Assembly (NCBI GenBank): GCA_019114465.1
Contig: DXFM01000030.1
Coordinates: forward strand, 1 to 63,247
Source: Candidatus Lachnoclostridium avicola
GTDB taxonomy: Bacteria > Bacillota > Clostridia > Lachnospirales > Lachnospiraceae
Length of the DNA: 63,247 nucleotides
Direction of reading: 5' to 3'
In this document: positions 8,028-16,615 of the stretch, piece after piece
Layout of the letters: every line of letters begins with the position of its first letter
Position numbering within the stretch: the first letter of the stretch is position 1
The notes under the pieces: generated by a model
The model's input: only the letters and a program-made list of their open reading frames with translations
The model's database searches: none
What the model was told of the DNA's origin: nothing
Program-made: the position numbers and the translations under genes

Positions 8028-8039
8028 TTTCTCCCCTCC

Positions 8040-8705
8040 TTACGCGCACACCCGCATCCGCTTCTCCACCAGGCGCTGCACCTTTGTCAGCACCGTGCAG
8101 AACAGCAGGTAGATCAGACCCACCTCTATGTACAGGGCCAGAGGCTCGTAGGTTCTGGCCACAATTCTCTGGGTCACCATAAACATTTCCGTCACCGTAA
8201 TGTTGGCAGCCAGGGAAGTGTCCTTCACCATGGCGATCAGAGAGTTGGACAGGGACGGAAACGCGATCCGAAGGGCCTGGGGCAGAATAATGCGCCGCAT
8301 CACCTGGAGATAGGACATTCCCACGCACTGGCCGGCCTCCATCTGTCCCGGCGGCACCGACTCCAGGGCCGCCCTCACCGTCTCCGAACAGTAGGCTCCC
8401 TCATTGAGAGAAAAGACCAGCACCGCTGCCGGAAAAGGATCGATGAGAATTCCCACGTTGGGAAGGCCGTAAAACACCACAAACAGCTGCACCAGCAGGG
8501 GCGTTCCCCGCACCACCCACACATAGAAGCGGGCGATCTGGCGAAGCACCCGGATATGGGCAAACTGCACCAGCGCCACCGCGATGGCGATCACCATCGC
8601 CAGGGAAAAGGAAATAGCGGTGAGGGGAATGGTCATGGTCAGACCCGGCAGCAGAATCCGGCCAAACGAATCTGCCAGCAGTTCCCACAGCTCAGGATCA
8701 AACAT
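8040..8705 (-). CDS. Amino-acid ABC transporter permease (HisM/GlnP family)
   Basis: 221 residues with about five membrane helices. The conserved cytoplasmic loop EAGQCVGMSYLQVMRRIILPQALR docks with the ATPase (shown here only in part: EAGQCVGMSYLQVMRRI), and IRVLRQIARFYVWVVRGTPLLVQ matches the N-terminal signature of this family. It probably forms a homodimer, as no second permease gene is present. First gene of the operon, with its own promoter at 8776-8805. RBS GAGGGGG before the ATG. Confidence 0.93.
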   Translation of the reverse strand: MFDPELWELLADSFGRILLPGLTMTIPLTAISFSLAMVIAIAVALVQFAHIRVLRQIARFYVWVVRGTPLLVQLFVVFYGLPNVGILIDPFPAAVLVFSLNEGAYCSETVRAALESVPPGQMEAGQCVGMSYLQVMRRIILPQALRIAFPSLSNSLIAMVKDTSLAANITVTEMFMVTQRIVARTYEPLALYIEVGLIYLLFCTVLTKVQRLVEKRMRVCA

Positions 8706-8775
8706 GACGTCCGCCCCCTCTCATAAATTCTTTCTCTGTCATCTGAACTCATCCCTTTATCGTTTTCACATATTT

Positions 8776-8805
8776 AGTATATAAGCAGAACTGTATAAAT
8801 TGCAA
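8776..8805 (-). promoter_or_regulatory. Promoter of the amino-acid ABC transporter operon
   Basis: On the minus strand TTGCAA (8800-8805), an 18-bp spacer and TATACT (8776-8781). The leader of roughly 65 nt shows no clear riboswitch. Confidence 0.65.
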
Positions 8806-8844
8806 ATACTTATAACATATGGAAGTCCATAGTTAAAAAGCATA

Positions 8845-10239
8845 TCAGATTTTCATGGCGTGCTTCAGCCATTTCTCCCGCAGCAGACGGATCAGAAACA
8901 GCACGCCGCGGACGCAGAGCTCGCCGCACATGGCCAGCCATACGCCGGTCAGGCCCAGGCGGGGCGCCAGAATGGTAGCCGCTGTAATCCGCACGCCCCA
9001 CATGCTGGCCAGATTTAACAGGCTGGGCACCAGAGTATCCCCGGCTCCCCGGAGAGCCCCGGCCGCCGCGATGGACACTGCGTAGAGAGGCTCCGCAAAG
9101 GCCTCAATTCGAAGCACACGGACTCCCAGCTCCTGCACCGCCGGGTCGGGAGTCAGCAGGGCAAACACTCCGGGAGCCGCAAAAAACATCACCACAGCCA
9201 TGACGCCCATGAGAATGACCGCCAGCAGCACCGACAGTCTGGCGTAACGCCTGGCCAGGTCTTTCCGCCCTGCTCCCAGGCTCTGCCCCACCAGAGTGGT
9301 GGCCGCCGCCGCAATTCCGTAACCCGGCAGATAGCAGAGGCTCTCCGCCGTCACCGCCAGAGAATTAGCCGCGATGGACACCGTCCCCAGAGGCGCCACA
9401 ATCTTCGTGGAGGCAATCTGGGCGCCGCAGAGCACCGTATGCTCAAAAGCCATGGGCACGGCGATCTTCGCCGCGGCCGCCGCGCACTGAGGCGTCAGTT
9501 TCCAGCTTCCCCCCGGCGTCAGCTTCAGCTTCGGAGAGCGCAGGCAGACTGCCGACAGCATGAGAATGGCAGTCACCCATTCGGCCAGGGCCGTCCCCAG
9601 GGCCGCTCCCGCCACCCCCATATCCGCTCCAGGAATGGTAATCCCCAGAATATGGTGGTCCGGGAAAATCAGCAGCCAGTTGAACACCACATCCAGCCCG
9701 CACATCAGGGCGTTTAACATGCTGGGCGTCTTCATATTTCCGCTGCACTGAAGCATGCTGCCGGAAAGCTGACGCATCTGAACCGCCGGCAGGGCGCAGG
9801 CATAGATAAAGAAATAACTGGAGGCGTCCTCTAAGATAGCCTCCTCTCCTCCCAGCCACACCGGCAGCCAGCCGCTGATGGAAACTCCCGCCGCGCACAG
9901 CAGAAGGCCTACGGCCAGGGCCGCCAGAAGGGACTGACGGAGCACATTTTTCGCCTCCTCCAGCCGCCCGCCCCCGATCAGATGGGCGGCCTGAACCGAA
10001 AATCCCGTGGCCACGGAGATGCACAGGCCTCCCATGAGCCAGGTAGACGTGGAGACCAGGCCGATGGAGGCGGAGGCGTTGGCCCCCAGGCTTCCCACCA
10101 TGGCCGCGTCGATATACTGCATGGCCATGGAGCTGATTTCCGCCAGAATGGCCGGAATACTCAGCTCAATCACCCGTTCCAGCTGCCCCCGCAGGCCCTC
10201 CTCTCCCTGGGCAGCCGCTGTTTTTTCCAACATTTTCAA
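8845..10239 (-). CDS. MATE family efflux transporter
   Basis: 464 residues and about twelve hydrophobic helices. It belongs to a different MATE branch from the other two exporters here: it opens QLERVIELSIPAILAEISSM and has YIDAAMVGSLGANASASIG, lacking the TEGVIW motif. The internal duplication typical of MATE is visible (a second LSIPA-like start near AVPMAFEHTV). The start is uncertain: a TTG at 10239 has GGGGGAG at good spacing, and an ATG follows at 10233. It stands alone between nrdJ and the ABC operon. Substrate unknown. Confidence 0.92.
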   Translation of the reverse strand: MKMLEKTAAAQGEEGLRGQLERVIELSIPAILAEISSMAMQYIDAAMVGSLGANASASIGLVSTSTWLMGGLCISVATGFSVQAAHLIGGGRLEEAKNVLRQSLLAALAVGLLLCAAGVSISGWLPVWLGGEEAILEDASSYFFIYACALPAVQMRQLSGSMLQCSGNMKTPSMLNALMCGLDVVFNWLLIFPDHHILGITIPGADMGVAGAALGTALAEWVTAILMLSAVCLRSPKLKLTPGGSWKLTPQCAAAAAKIAVPMAFEHTVLCGAQIASTKIVAPLGTVSIAANSLAVTAESLCYLPGYGIAAAATTLVGQSLGAGRKDLARRYARLSVLLAVILMGVMAVVMFFAAPGVFALLTPDPAVQELGVRVLRIEAFAEPLYAVSIAAAGALRGAGDTLVPSLLNLASMWGVRITAATILAPRLGLTGVWLAMCGELCVRGVLFLIRLLREKWLKHAMKI

Positions 10240-10281
10240 AATTTCTCCCCCTGTTCTGTCTCTCCTGCCCTTTTCCCGGAA

Positions 10282-10366
10282 CAGGAGACGGATAAACGAA
10301 ACAGGAGCCGCGGCGGTTCAGGCTCTCCGCCTGACTCCGTCCTCGGACTCCTGTCTGAATTATGCG
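10282..10366 (-). other. Hairpin-rich gap between nrdJ and the MATE gene
   Basis: On the minus strand ACAGGAG...CTCCTGT can close a long imperfect stem, and just after nrdJ (about 10370-10385) GGAACC-GAT-GGTTCC forms a short hairpin. The latter may end nrdJ transcription. No known riboswitch signature is visible. Confidence 0.4.
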
Positions 10367-10402
10367 GAACCATCGGTTCCTTTTATTTCACGGTTCTCCC
10401 GT

Positions 10403-12685
10403 TTACAGACATTTGCTCCACCCGCAGCTCTTGCACAGGTTGCAGCCGCCCTCAAACACCAGCGGCTCCCCGCACTCCGGGCAGACCATGGACTGGGGCA
10501 CCGCTTTGACCGCCTTTACCGCCTTTGGCTTTGGCGCCTTCGGGGCCGGCGCCGGCTCTCCTTTTTTCCGGCTGGCCAGCTCTGCCTGAACCTCGTTGTA
10601 CATATCCAGCAGAGCATTTCCCACTGCCATGGGACAGCAGGATCCCCGGCTGGTGTCCTCCCTGGTGGCTCTGCGCACCGTGTAGGACGGGCAGGCACCG
10701 GTGGAGTTTAACTGATCGATGATGGTGTAGATGTCAATGCCTCCCCGGGCGCTGATGGAGATCATTCGGGAAAGGCCGATCATAAAGTTGTTGCACCCGC
10801 CGGTGGATCCCTTGCTTAAGTAGGATTCCAACAGCGCTCCCGTGTAGGGATCAAAGAGGGCGATGCAGTGCAGGCTTCCGCAGCCGGTGATCAGCTTCCG
10901 CTTCTTGCCGATTACGTCGTCGTTGACCTGAATGATCTCTCCCCGCTTTAAGCCTTCTCCGGCCACTGCGCCTTTCTGCTTTTTCTCCTCCTCCGGAGTC
11001 AGAATGCCCACTCTCTTGCAGCCGTCCCGGAAGATGGTGATTCCCTTTAAGCCCTTCTCGTAGGCATATAAATACAGGCTCTCCGTCTCCTCCACCGTAA
11101 ACTGGTTGGGCACGTTCACCGTGGAGCTGATGGATGCGTCGATGTGCTGCTGCCACACAGACTGCATATCGATTCTCTGACGGTAGTCCAGGGTCATGGC
11201 TGTGACAAAATAGTCCGGCAGCATGGAATCATCCGTCAGCTTGTGATCCTTCATGTAAGTGTCCACGATCTTGGTGTACACCTTATAGTAAACATCCTTT
11301 CCGTGAAGGGACTCCGTCTTTCTCACATAATAGTTGGCAAATACAGGCTCAATACCTCCTGAGATTCCCAGCATGGTGGACAGAGTTCCCGTGGGAGCGA
11401 TGGTCAAAAGCTGGGAATTGTGAAGGCCGTATTTCTTCACCAGCTCCTTCGTGGGAGCGGAGGTGTTGGCCTCAAAATAGGGAGTGTCCATAATGGCGTT
11501 GATGCTGCACTTGGGGAACATTCCCTGCTCCTTCGCCATCATGGCGGAGGCGGCGATGGCGGTATCCGCCATGGCAAAACCGATGCGGTCGCACAGCTCC
11601 TGGGAATCCTGGTCCCCGTAGGGAATTCCCATCTTGATCAGCATGTCCGCCAGGCCCATGATTCCCAGACCAATCTGGCGCCAGTCCCGAACGCTCTCCC
11701 GCTGTTCCTCCAGGGGATGGAGGGGCATTCCCTCATCCAGGACCTCGTTCAGCGCCCGGACGCACTCCCGCACGCACTGCTTGAAGCTGTCAAAATCAAA
11801 GGCCGCCCGGGGCGTAAAGGGCTCGGTGACAAACTCCGCCAGGTTGATGCTTCCCAGCAGGCAGCTTCCGCCGGCCGGCAGAGGCTCCTCCGCGCAGGGA
11901 TTCACTCCCGCGTAGGAAAATCCCGGCGTTCTGCTCAGCAGATTCCACTCCTGCACCCGGTCCCAGAACAGGGCGCCCGGCTCCGCGTAGTCCCAGTTGG
12001 TCTCCGCGATGTGGTGGAACATCTCTCTGGCGTTTACTTCCCGCTCGATCTTCTCCCCCGTGGCTTCCCTCGTAAAATGAAGACGGAAGGTTCCGTTCTT
12101 CTTCACCGCCTCCATAAATTCCCGGGAGATCCGCACGGAAATGTTGGCCTTCGTCACCTTGTTCAGATCCGTTTTAATATCAATAAAATTCGTCACGTCC
12201 GGATGGGAGCAGTCGATGGAGATCATCAATGCCCCCCTTCTCCCGTTCTGGCCGATGAGCTCGGTCACCAGGGAATACAGGTCCATGAAAGAGACGGCTC
12301 CGGAGGTCTCCTTCGCCGCGTTGTTGATCCTGGCTCCCTTCGGGCTCAAGCGGGAAATGTCAATTCCGCAGCCGCCCCCGTAGCTGTAGGTGCGGGCCAG
12401 TTTTTTCGCGCACTCAAAAATACTCTCAATCTCATCTTCCGGCGGTTCGATCACATAGCAGTTGGACAGGGTGATCTTCCTGCCCACATACTCCAGCCCC
12501 CGGTTGGCCAAAATCCGGCCTCCAAATAAAAATTTCTTTTCTCTGATCAGCTGGGCGATTTTCTCGTTTCCCCCACTGATACGGGTCAGCCACTGCTCAA
12601 AGCTCTCCTCCTTGTAGCAGTACTTCCGCTTCCAGATATCAATGCCCAGCTGATTGTCTTTTCCCAGCCATTCCTCAATTTCCAT
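10403..12685 (-). CDS. nrdJ: Adenosylcobalamin-dependent (class II) ribonucleotide reductase
   Basis: 760 residues. It reduces ribonucleotides to deoxyribonucleotides using a cobalamin-derived thiyl radical, with no oxygen requirement. Cys76 in TLSNCYV is one half of the redox pair, and NPCAEEPLPAGGSCLLGSINL (Asn262, Cys264, Glu266) holds the catalytic triad. The C-terminal third has the TSCPD domain (GCGSLHCIALFD, STGGCNNFMIGLSRM, TGACPSYTVRR) found in vitamin B12-dependent NrdJ. It ends in a zinc-ribbon-like tail CPECGEPLVFEGGCNLCKSCG. Two NrdR boxes overlap its promoter. No class I or III enzyme is in the window. Confidence 0.96.
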   Translation of the reverse strand: MEIEEWLGKDNQLGIDIWKRKYCYKEESFEQWLTRISGGNEKIAQLIREKKFLFGGRILANRGLEYVGRKITLSNCYVIEPPEDEIESIFECAKKLARTYSYGGGCGIDISRLSPKGARINNAAKETSGAVSFMDLYSLVTELIGQNGRRGALMISIDCSHPDVTNFIDIKTDLNKVTKANISVRISREFMEAVKKNGTFRLHFTREATGEKIEREVNAREMFHHIAETNWDYAEPGALFWDRVQEWNLLSRTPGFSYAGVNPCAEEPLPAGGSCLLGSINLAEFVTEPFTPRAAFDFDSFKQCVRECVRALNEVLDEGMPLHPLEEQRESVRDWRQIGLGIMGLADMLIKMGIPYGDQDSQELCDRIGFAMADTAIAASAMMAKEQGMFPKCSINAIMDTPYFEANTSAPTKELVKKYGLHNSQLLTIAPTGTLSTMLGISGGIEPVFANYYVRKTESLHGKDVYYKVYTKIVDTYMKDHKLTDDSMLPDYFVTAMTLDYRQRIDMQSVWQQHIDASISSTVNVPNQFTVEETESLYLYAYEKGLKGITIFRDGCKRVGILTPEEEKKQKGAVAGEGLKRGEIIQVNDDVIGKKRKLITGCGSLHCIALFDPYTGALLESYLSKGSTGGCNNFMIGLSRMISISARGGIDIYTIIDQLNSTGACPSYTVRRATREDTSRGSCCPMAVGNALLDMYNEVQAELASRKKGEPAPAPKAPKPKAVKAVKAVPQSMVCPECGEPLVFEGGCNLCKSCGWSKCL

Positions 12686-12704
12686 CTTCTAATGCCTCCA
12701 CATA

Positions 12705-12757
12705 CTACAACATATAGTGTCGTTGAACATCATACCACCACATATAATGTTTTTCAA
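12705..12757 (-). promoter_or_regulatory. nrdJ promoter with paired NrdR boxes
   Basis: TTGAAA (12752-12757) and TATGAT (12729-12734) have a 17-bp spacer. Two 16-bp boxes, ACATTATATGTGGTGG (12735-12750) and ACACTATATGTTGTAG (12705-12720), match the NrdR consensus ACACWATATNTNGTRT closely and start exactly 30 bp apart, about three helical turns. Box one fills the promoter spacer. Confidence 0.88.
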
Positions 12758-12843
12758 GTGGAAATCTATCCGGCCGGTATTTCTTCTCCTATTTTCTGCC
12801 TCCCCCGGCTGTCCACGGACCGCTCCCGGGAATTATTCCGCTC

Positions 12844-13206
12844 CTAATCTCCGCCCTCCCGGGCGCCGCACCGGAGCTGGTGGCGGAGGTAGTCCAGCCG
12901 GTCCAGCTTCCGTTCCTGGAAATGAATTTCATCCAGCATATCCCTGCGTTTCCGGTCCAGCATCCGAAGCTGTTCTTCCCCGGTATCCCTTCCCTCCACA
13001 GAAAGACGCATATAAAGTTCCACCTCTTCTGCCGAAAATCCGATGTCATGAAGGGTCATGATCAGACTGAGCCGTTCCAGGTCCAGTTCGCCGCATTCCC
13101 GTTCCCCCATCACCTGTTTTACCGCGCCGCACAGGCCCCATCTCTCATATTCCTGAAGGATCTCTTCCGGAATGCCGTACCGGCGGCCGGCTTCGCCCAT
13201 CGTCAT
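12844..13206 (-). CDS. MerR-like regulator with altered recognition region
   Basis: 120 residues from the ATG at 13206, chosen for the AGGTGGG site 7 nt upstream; the longer frame reaches back through repetitive intergenic DNA. MTMGEAGRRYGIPEEILQEYERWGLC aligns with the MerR helix-turn-helix, but the usual LRYYE-x-x-GL is LQEYERWGL. The wing arginine/tyrosine stretch is also missing. The middle (LSLIMTLHDIGFSAEEVELYMRL) and the C-terminal coiled coil are typical MerR. It could bind a different operator or act as a partner protein. It sits alone between nrdJ and a hairpin-rich gap. Confidence 0.7.
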   Translation of the reverse strand: MTMGEAGRRYGIPEEILQEYERWGLCGAVKQVMGERECGELDLERLSLIMTLHDIGFSAEEVELYMRLSVEGRDTGEEQLRMLDRKRRDMLDEIHFQERKLDRLDYLRHQLRCGAREGGD

Positions 13207-13456
13207 CCATTTTCCCACCTTTCCACGAACATTTCCGCGCCTGAAACAGTCGATCGGGTAGGGAAAGTCCCTTCCCCTATCCGATTCGCGACACCACGGG
13301 CAGCTCACAGCAGAGCTGTTCGCTGTCCGCTGCCCGGCAAATGTCCGCCCATGCAGGCATGGCGGCCGCCTGCCGGGCGTACCGCGCAAAAAGAATGCAG
13401 GCGCCCGTCTTCCGAACACCTACATTGTAGCCCCGTTTTTTTATTTCCGCTAATAC
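13207..13456. repeat. Hairpin-rich intergenic region, site A of a dispersed repeat
   Basis: No gene is seen. Three hairpins lie in series: 13249-13281 (ATCGG...CCGAT), 13299-13319 with the core GGCAGCTCACAGCAGAGCTG, and 13332-13378 (GCCCGGCA...TGCCGGGC). The middle core is identical to 63080-63100, and GACACCACG (13290-13298) recurs at 41317 and 63112. No coding potential, transposase or target duplication is visible. Confidence 0.65.
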
Positions 13457-14347
13457 TTATCCCGCATTCCCAGAAATGCCCCTGATGTATTCCTTTATGA
13501 ACCGTATAAATTCTCCCGTGGCCGTGGACACGGTCTGGGCCTTCTTCCAGGCCAGCACGGCTCCCGCCTCCAGCCGGGGCTCGAAGGGGACGAAGGACAG
13601 GCCGGAATAATCTCCGTCCAGGCGGAAGCATAGAGCCGCTCCCACTCCGTGCCTGACCATATTCATGGCGTTGAGAAGAAGGTTATAGGTGGCGGCGATC
13701 TCCAGGCTCTCGTACACATCTCCGAACCAGTTGGCCAGCTCCAGCTGCACCTGCTCCCTCTTTGCCATGATCAGGGGCGTGCGGAGAAGATCCTCCGGAG
13801 CCACAGACGTCCTGCCCGCCAGAGGCGAATCCTCCCGCACCAGCACTCCCCACTGTTCTCTCCCCGGCATGCGGATAAACTCATACCGGCCGATGTCCAC
13901 CGGCTCCATGAGAAGGCCGATGTCCGACAGTCCTTTCTCCATCCGCTCCTTGATATCGTCGGCGCCGGCGCTGTGGATCTGAAACCGGACCAGGGGATGC
14001 TTTCTGCGGAATTCTGCCATCCGCTCAGAGAGAAAGGACATATTTCCCGTCTCCCCGCAGCCGATGGCGATCTCCCCCGCCAGCTCCTCTCCACGATTCT
14101 GAAACTCCCGCTCCGTCTTTTCCGCCAGGCTCACAATCTCCTGGGCCCGGCGCTTTAACAGCATGCCGTCCTCCGTCAGAATAATGCTGTGGTTGCTCCG
14201 CTGAAACAGCTTCACTCCCAGCTCCTCCTCCAGCTGCATCAGCTGCCGGGAGAGAGTGGGCTGGGTCACATGGAGGAGATTGGCCGCTTTCGTGATGTTC
14301 TCCTCCCTGGCCGCCATGAGAAAATATTTTAGCACACGCAGTTCCAT
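13457..14347 (-). CDS. LysR family transcriptional regulator
   Basis: 296 residues. N-terminal helix-turn-helix LKYFLMAAREENITKAANLLHVTQPTLSRQL is the classical LysR DNA-binding motif (cited here as NITKAANLLHVTQPTLSRQL). Residues 90 onward form the periplasmic-binding-like effector domain (EIAIGCGETGNMSFLSERM). The target cannot be deduced: no divergent partner gene exists, and the gene lies only 6 bp after the YolD-like gene, so it may be read through from the polymerase operon. RBS GAAGGGA is weakly spaced. Confidence 0.9.
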   Translation of the reverse strand: MELRVLKYFLMAAREENITKAANLLHVTQPTLSRQLMQLEEELGVKLFQRSNHSIILTEDGMLLKRRAQEIVSLAEKTEREFQNRGEELAGEIAIGCGETGNMSFLSERMAEFRRKHPLVRFQIHSAGADDIKERMEKGLSDIGLLMEPVDIGRYEFIRMPGREQWGVLVREDSPLAGRTSVAPEDLLRTPLIMAKREQVQLELANWFGDVYESLEIAATYNLLLNAMNMVRHGVGAALCFRLDGDYSGLSFVPFEPRLEAGAVLAWKKAQTVSTATGEFIRFIKEYIRGISGNAG

Positions 14348-14353
14348 ACTCTG

Positions 14354-14830
14354 TCAAATCCCTTCGTTTCCGCCTTTGGCCTGTTTTTCCAATTTTTCCT
14401 CTCCCGTCTCCCCCTTCTCCGGGGAGAGTTCCTCCAGTCTGATAATATCTTCCGTCCGGATCCTGGACCCGTCTTCCAGTATCAGGACCTTTTCATATCC
14501 GTCCACCTTCTTCACAACCCCTTCCGCAGTGACATAGGTTCCTCCGGCCTTCGTCTCATCCGGCACAAACCAGGTCGCCTGGATCCTTCTCCGGTCTCCG
14601 CCTTCCCCCGACCACTCTTTCAGCTTCCGGTCCAGGTCCTCCCGCTCGCTCTCGTCCAGCTCAATTCTCTCCTCCGTCTGCCTGGCCGCCTCCCGGATCA
14701 CCCCTTCGTATCCGGTCAAAGCCGCAAATGGGGAAAACTGGGCCGCCCGCTCCGCCATGGACATCCGGGGATGGACGGAGGACTGGTGATGGGGGAGATT
14801 GATAATATCTTCATAATCATCCTGCTTCAA
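14354..14830 (-). CDS. YolD-like protein
   Basis: 158 residues, starting at TTG 14830 with GGGAGGAGGA upstream. The core DIINLPHHQSSVHPRMSM and ERAAQFSPFAALTGYEGVI is the YolD family signature. YolD-like proteins are commonly encoded next to Y-family DNA polymerases (UvrX/UmuC-like) and are thought to play the UmuD-like partner role. The position 33 bp after the polymerase gene supports this. The C-terminal tail is charged and low in complexity (EELSPEKGETGEEKLEKQ). Confidence 0.88.
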   Translation of the reverse strand: MKQDDYEDIINLPHHQSSVHPRMSMAERAAQFSPFAALTGYEGVIREAARQTEERIELDESEREDLDRKLKEWSGEGGDRRRIQATWFVPDETKAGGTYVTAEGVVKKVDGYEKVLILEDGSRIRTEDIIRLEELSPEKGETGEEKLEKQAKGGNEGI

Positions 14831-14863
14831 TGGCTGTCCTCCTCCCTGACTTTTTCCGGCCGG

Positions 14864-16384
14864 CTAGGCTCTGTGGCCGCCGATCTGCCGGTTTCTCTTT
14901 GCGGCGGTGGCTCCATCCTGAAGGTTCATTCCCTTCAGCACCGCATTTTTCCCATATTTTTTCTTGATTTTCAGCATGGTCTCCTGCAGCTTCCGCTCCC
15001 GGTCCAGATCCGCCTTCCGGGCTGCCTCCTGCTCCTCCTTCCCGGGATCGGCAAACAGCTCCAGCTGCCGAAAGGACTCCCTTCCGGCGGCGTCCGACTC
15101 TCCTTCCACCCGGCCCGCCGTAAGGTCAATGCGGCGGACCAGAAGCTTCCGGTCGACGATCCGGTCATACAGCTCTTCCGCCGCCTCCATCAGAAGATTT
15201 CCCGATGAGGTGGAACATTCCAGATTGATGGTGCCGTGGGCATGTTTTGGTACTGCTCTTCCATACCGGTCGGAGGAAATTTCTCCCCCATACGCCCCGC
15301 CGGATCCGGTCCTCTGGAGATTGGCCCGGTCATACCCCACCGTCAGCACCAGCTGACCGGCAACCAGCCGCCGGTCCACCAGTCCCAGGGCCAGCTGGTC
15401 CGCCATCTCCTGCACCACCAGACGCGCTTTTTCCCAGGTGTAGGGACACTCCAGCACCTGGCCGGAGCCCACGGTGCTGCTCTCCGGCCGGTACGCCTTA
15501 ATGTCCGCCATGGTACAGGGTTCCCAGCCCCAGGCGTGGTCGATGAGCAGCTCTGCATTGACGCCGAACATCCGGTACAGCAGGTCCTCATTGTAATAGT
15601 CTCCCGCCTTTCCCACGGAGCAGCGGGCTATGTCTCCCATGGTATAAAGTCCATGACTCTCCAGCTTTTCCCGGTATCCTCTTCCCACCCGCCAGAAATC
15701 CGTCAGCGGCCGGTGGGACCACAGGGCCCTGCGGTAGCTCATCTCATCCAGGACGGCGATCCTCACCCCGTTTTCATCCGGCGGCGTGTGCTTGGCCTCA
15801 ATGTCCATGGCCACCTTGGCCAGATACAGATTGGGGCCGATGCCGGCTGCCGCCGTGATCCCCGTGGTCTGCAGCACATCCAGAATCATTTTCCTCGCCA
15901 GCTCTTCGGCCGTAAGGCGGTAAGTCTCCAAATAATCCGTCACATCCATCATCACCTCGTCGATGGAGTAGACGTGCATATCCTCCGGGGCAATATACTT
16001 CAGATAAACCTGATAGATCTCCCCGCTCCGCTTCATATACAGGGCCATGCGGGGCGGAGCCACCACATAGTCCAGGGCCAGCTCCGGAGAAGATTTCAGC
16101 TCTGTCTCCCGGCTGGACGAACCGGCAAACCGGTGTCCCGGGGCGGATTTCAGCCGTTCTCCGTTGATCTCCCGCACCTTCTGAACCACCTGAAACAGCC
16201 TGGGACGGCCGGGAATCCCGTAAGCCTTCAGGGACGGGGATACCGCCAGGCAGATAGTCTTTTCCGTCCGCTCCGGATCCGCCACCACCAGGTGGGTGGT
16301 CATGGGATCCAGCCCCCGCTCCACACACTCCACGGAGGCATAAAATGATTTCAGATCAATGGAAATGTACGTCCTCTCTTTCAC
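14864..16384 (-). CDS. Y-family (error-prone) DNA polymerase
   Basis: 506 residues from a GTG at 16384 with AGAGGGGG upstream; the frame extends 60 nt further but without a ribosome site. It copies damaged DNA. The metal-binding carboxylates are Asp10 (YISIDLKSFYASVE) and Asp142-Glu143 (VYSIDEVMMDV). The little-finger region and a lysine/arginine-rich C-terminus follow. The length and YolD neighbour place it in the UmuC/UvrX-like branch rather than DinB. No LexA box was found upstream, although addB in this window has one. Confidence 0.93.
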   Translation of the reverse strand: MKERTYISIDLKSFYASVECVERGLDPMTTHLVVADPERTEKTICLAVSPSLKAYGIPGRPRLFQVVQKVREINGERLKSAPGHRFAGSSSRETELKSSPELALDYVVAPPRMALYMKRSGEIYQVYLKYIAPEDMHVYSIDEVMMDVTDYLETYRLTAEELARKMILDVLQTTGITAAAGIGPNLYLAKVAMDIEAKHTPPDENGVRIAVLDEMSYRRALWSHRPLTDFWRVGRGYREKLESHGLYTMGDIARCSVGKAGDYYNEDLLYRMFGVNAELLIDHAWGWEPCTMADIKAYRPESSTVGSGQVLECPYTWEKARLVVQEMADQLALGLVDRRLVAGQLVLTVGYDRANLQRTGSGGAYGGEISSDRYGRAVPKHAHGTINLECSTSSGNLLMEAAEELYDRIVDRKLLVRRIDLTAGRVEGESDAAGRESFRQLELFADPGKEEQEAARKADLDRERKLQETMLKIKKKYGKNAVLKGMNLQDGATAAKRNRQIGGHRA

Positions 16385-16515
16385 GGCAATTCCCCCTCTC
16401 TCCCATGGCGGCCCTCTCCGCCTGAAAATCCTATCCGTTATCATATCATAATCCGGCCCCGGGCGCCATCCCTGCTGCGGATTTTGCCCGCTGCGGTATT
16501 TTTAAAAAATATTCC

Positions 16516-16551
16516 TTGACTTAAAGCACACTTCAGGTTTTATGATATAAT
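16516..16551 (+). promoter_or_regulatory. MerR-type promoter/operator before the DUF362 gene
   Basis: TTGACT (16516-16521) and TATGAT (16541-16546) are 19 bp apart; a TATAAT at 16546-16551 is too far to pair with that -35. The spacer carries CTTGACTTAAAGCACACTTCAGG, 19 of 23 bases identical to the operator at 5783. Confidence 0.72.
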
Positions 16552-16615
16552 AAAAAGTATCCCGTACTACCGGGAACTGTCATTTACAGATCATAACAGA
16601 AAGGGGAAAGCAATT

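Noticed and set aside
11420..12529. 369-codon plus-strand frame opposite nrdJ
   Set aside because: Lies wholly inside the nrdJ gene; no RBS and no recognisable domain.
15236..16348. 370-codon plus-strand frame opposite the Y-family polymerase
   Set aside because: Antisense shadow with repetitive H/R/P-rich translation.
16385..16450. LexA box before the Y-family polymerase
   Set aside because: No GAAC-N4-GTTC-like sequence found in the upstream bases.
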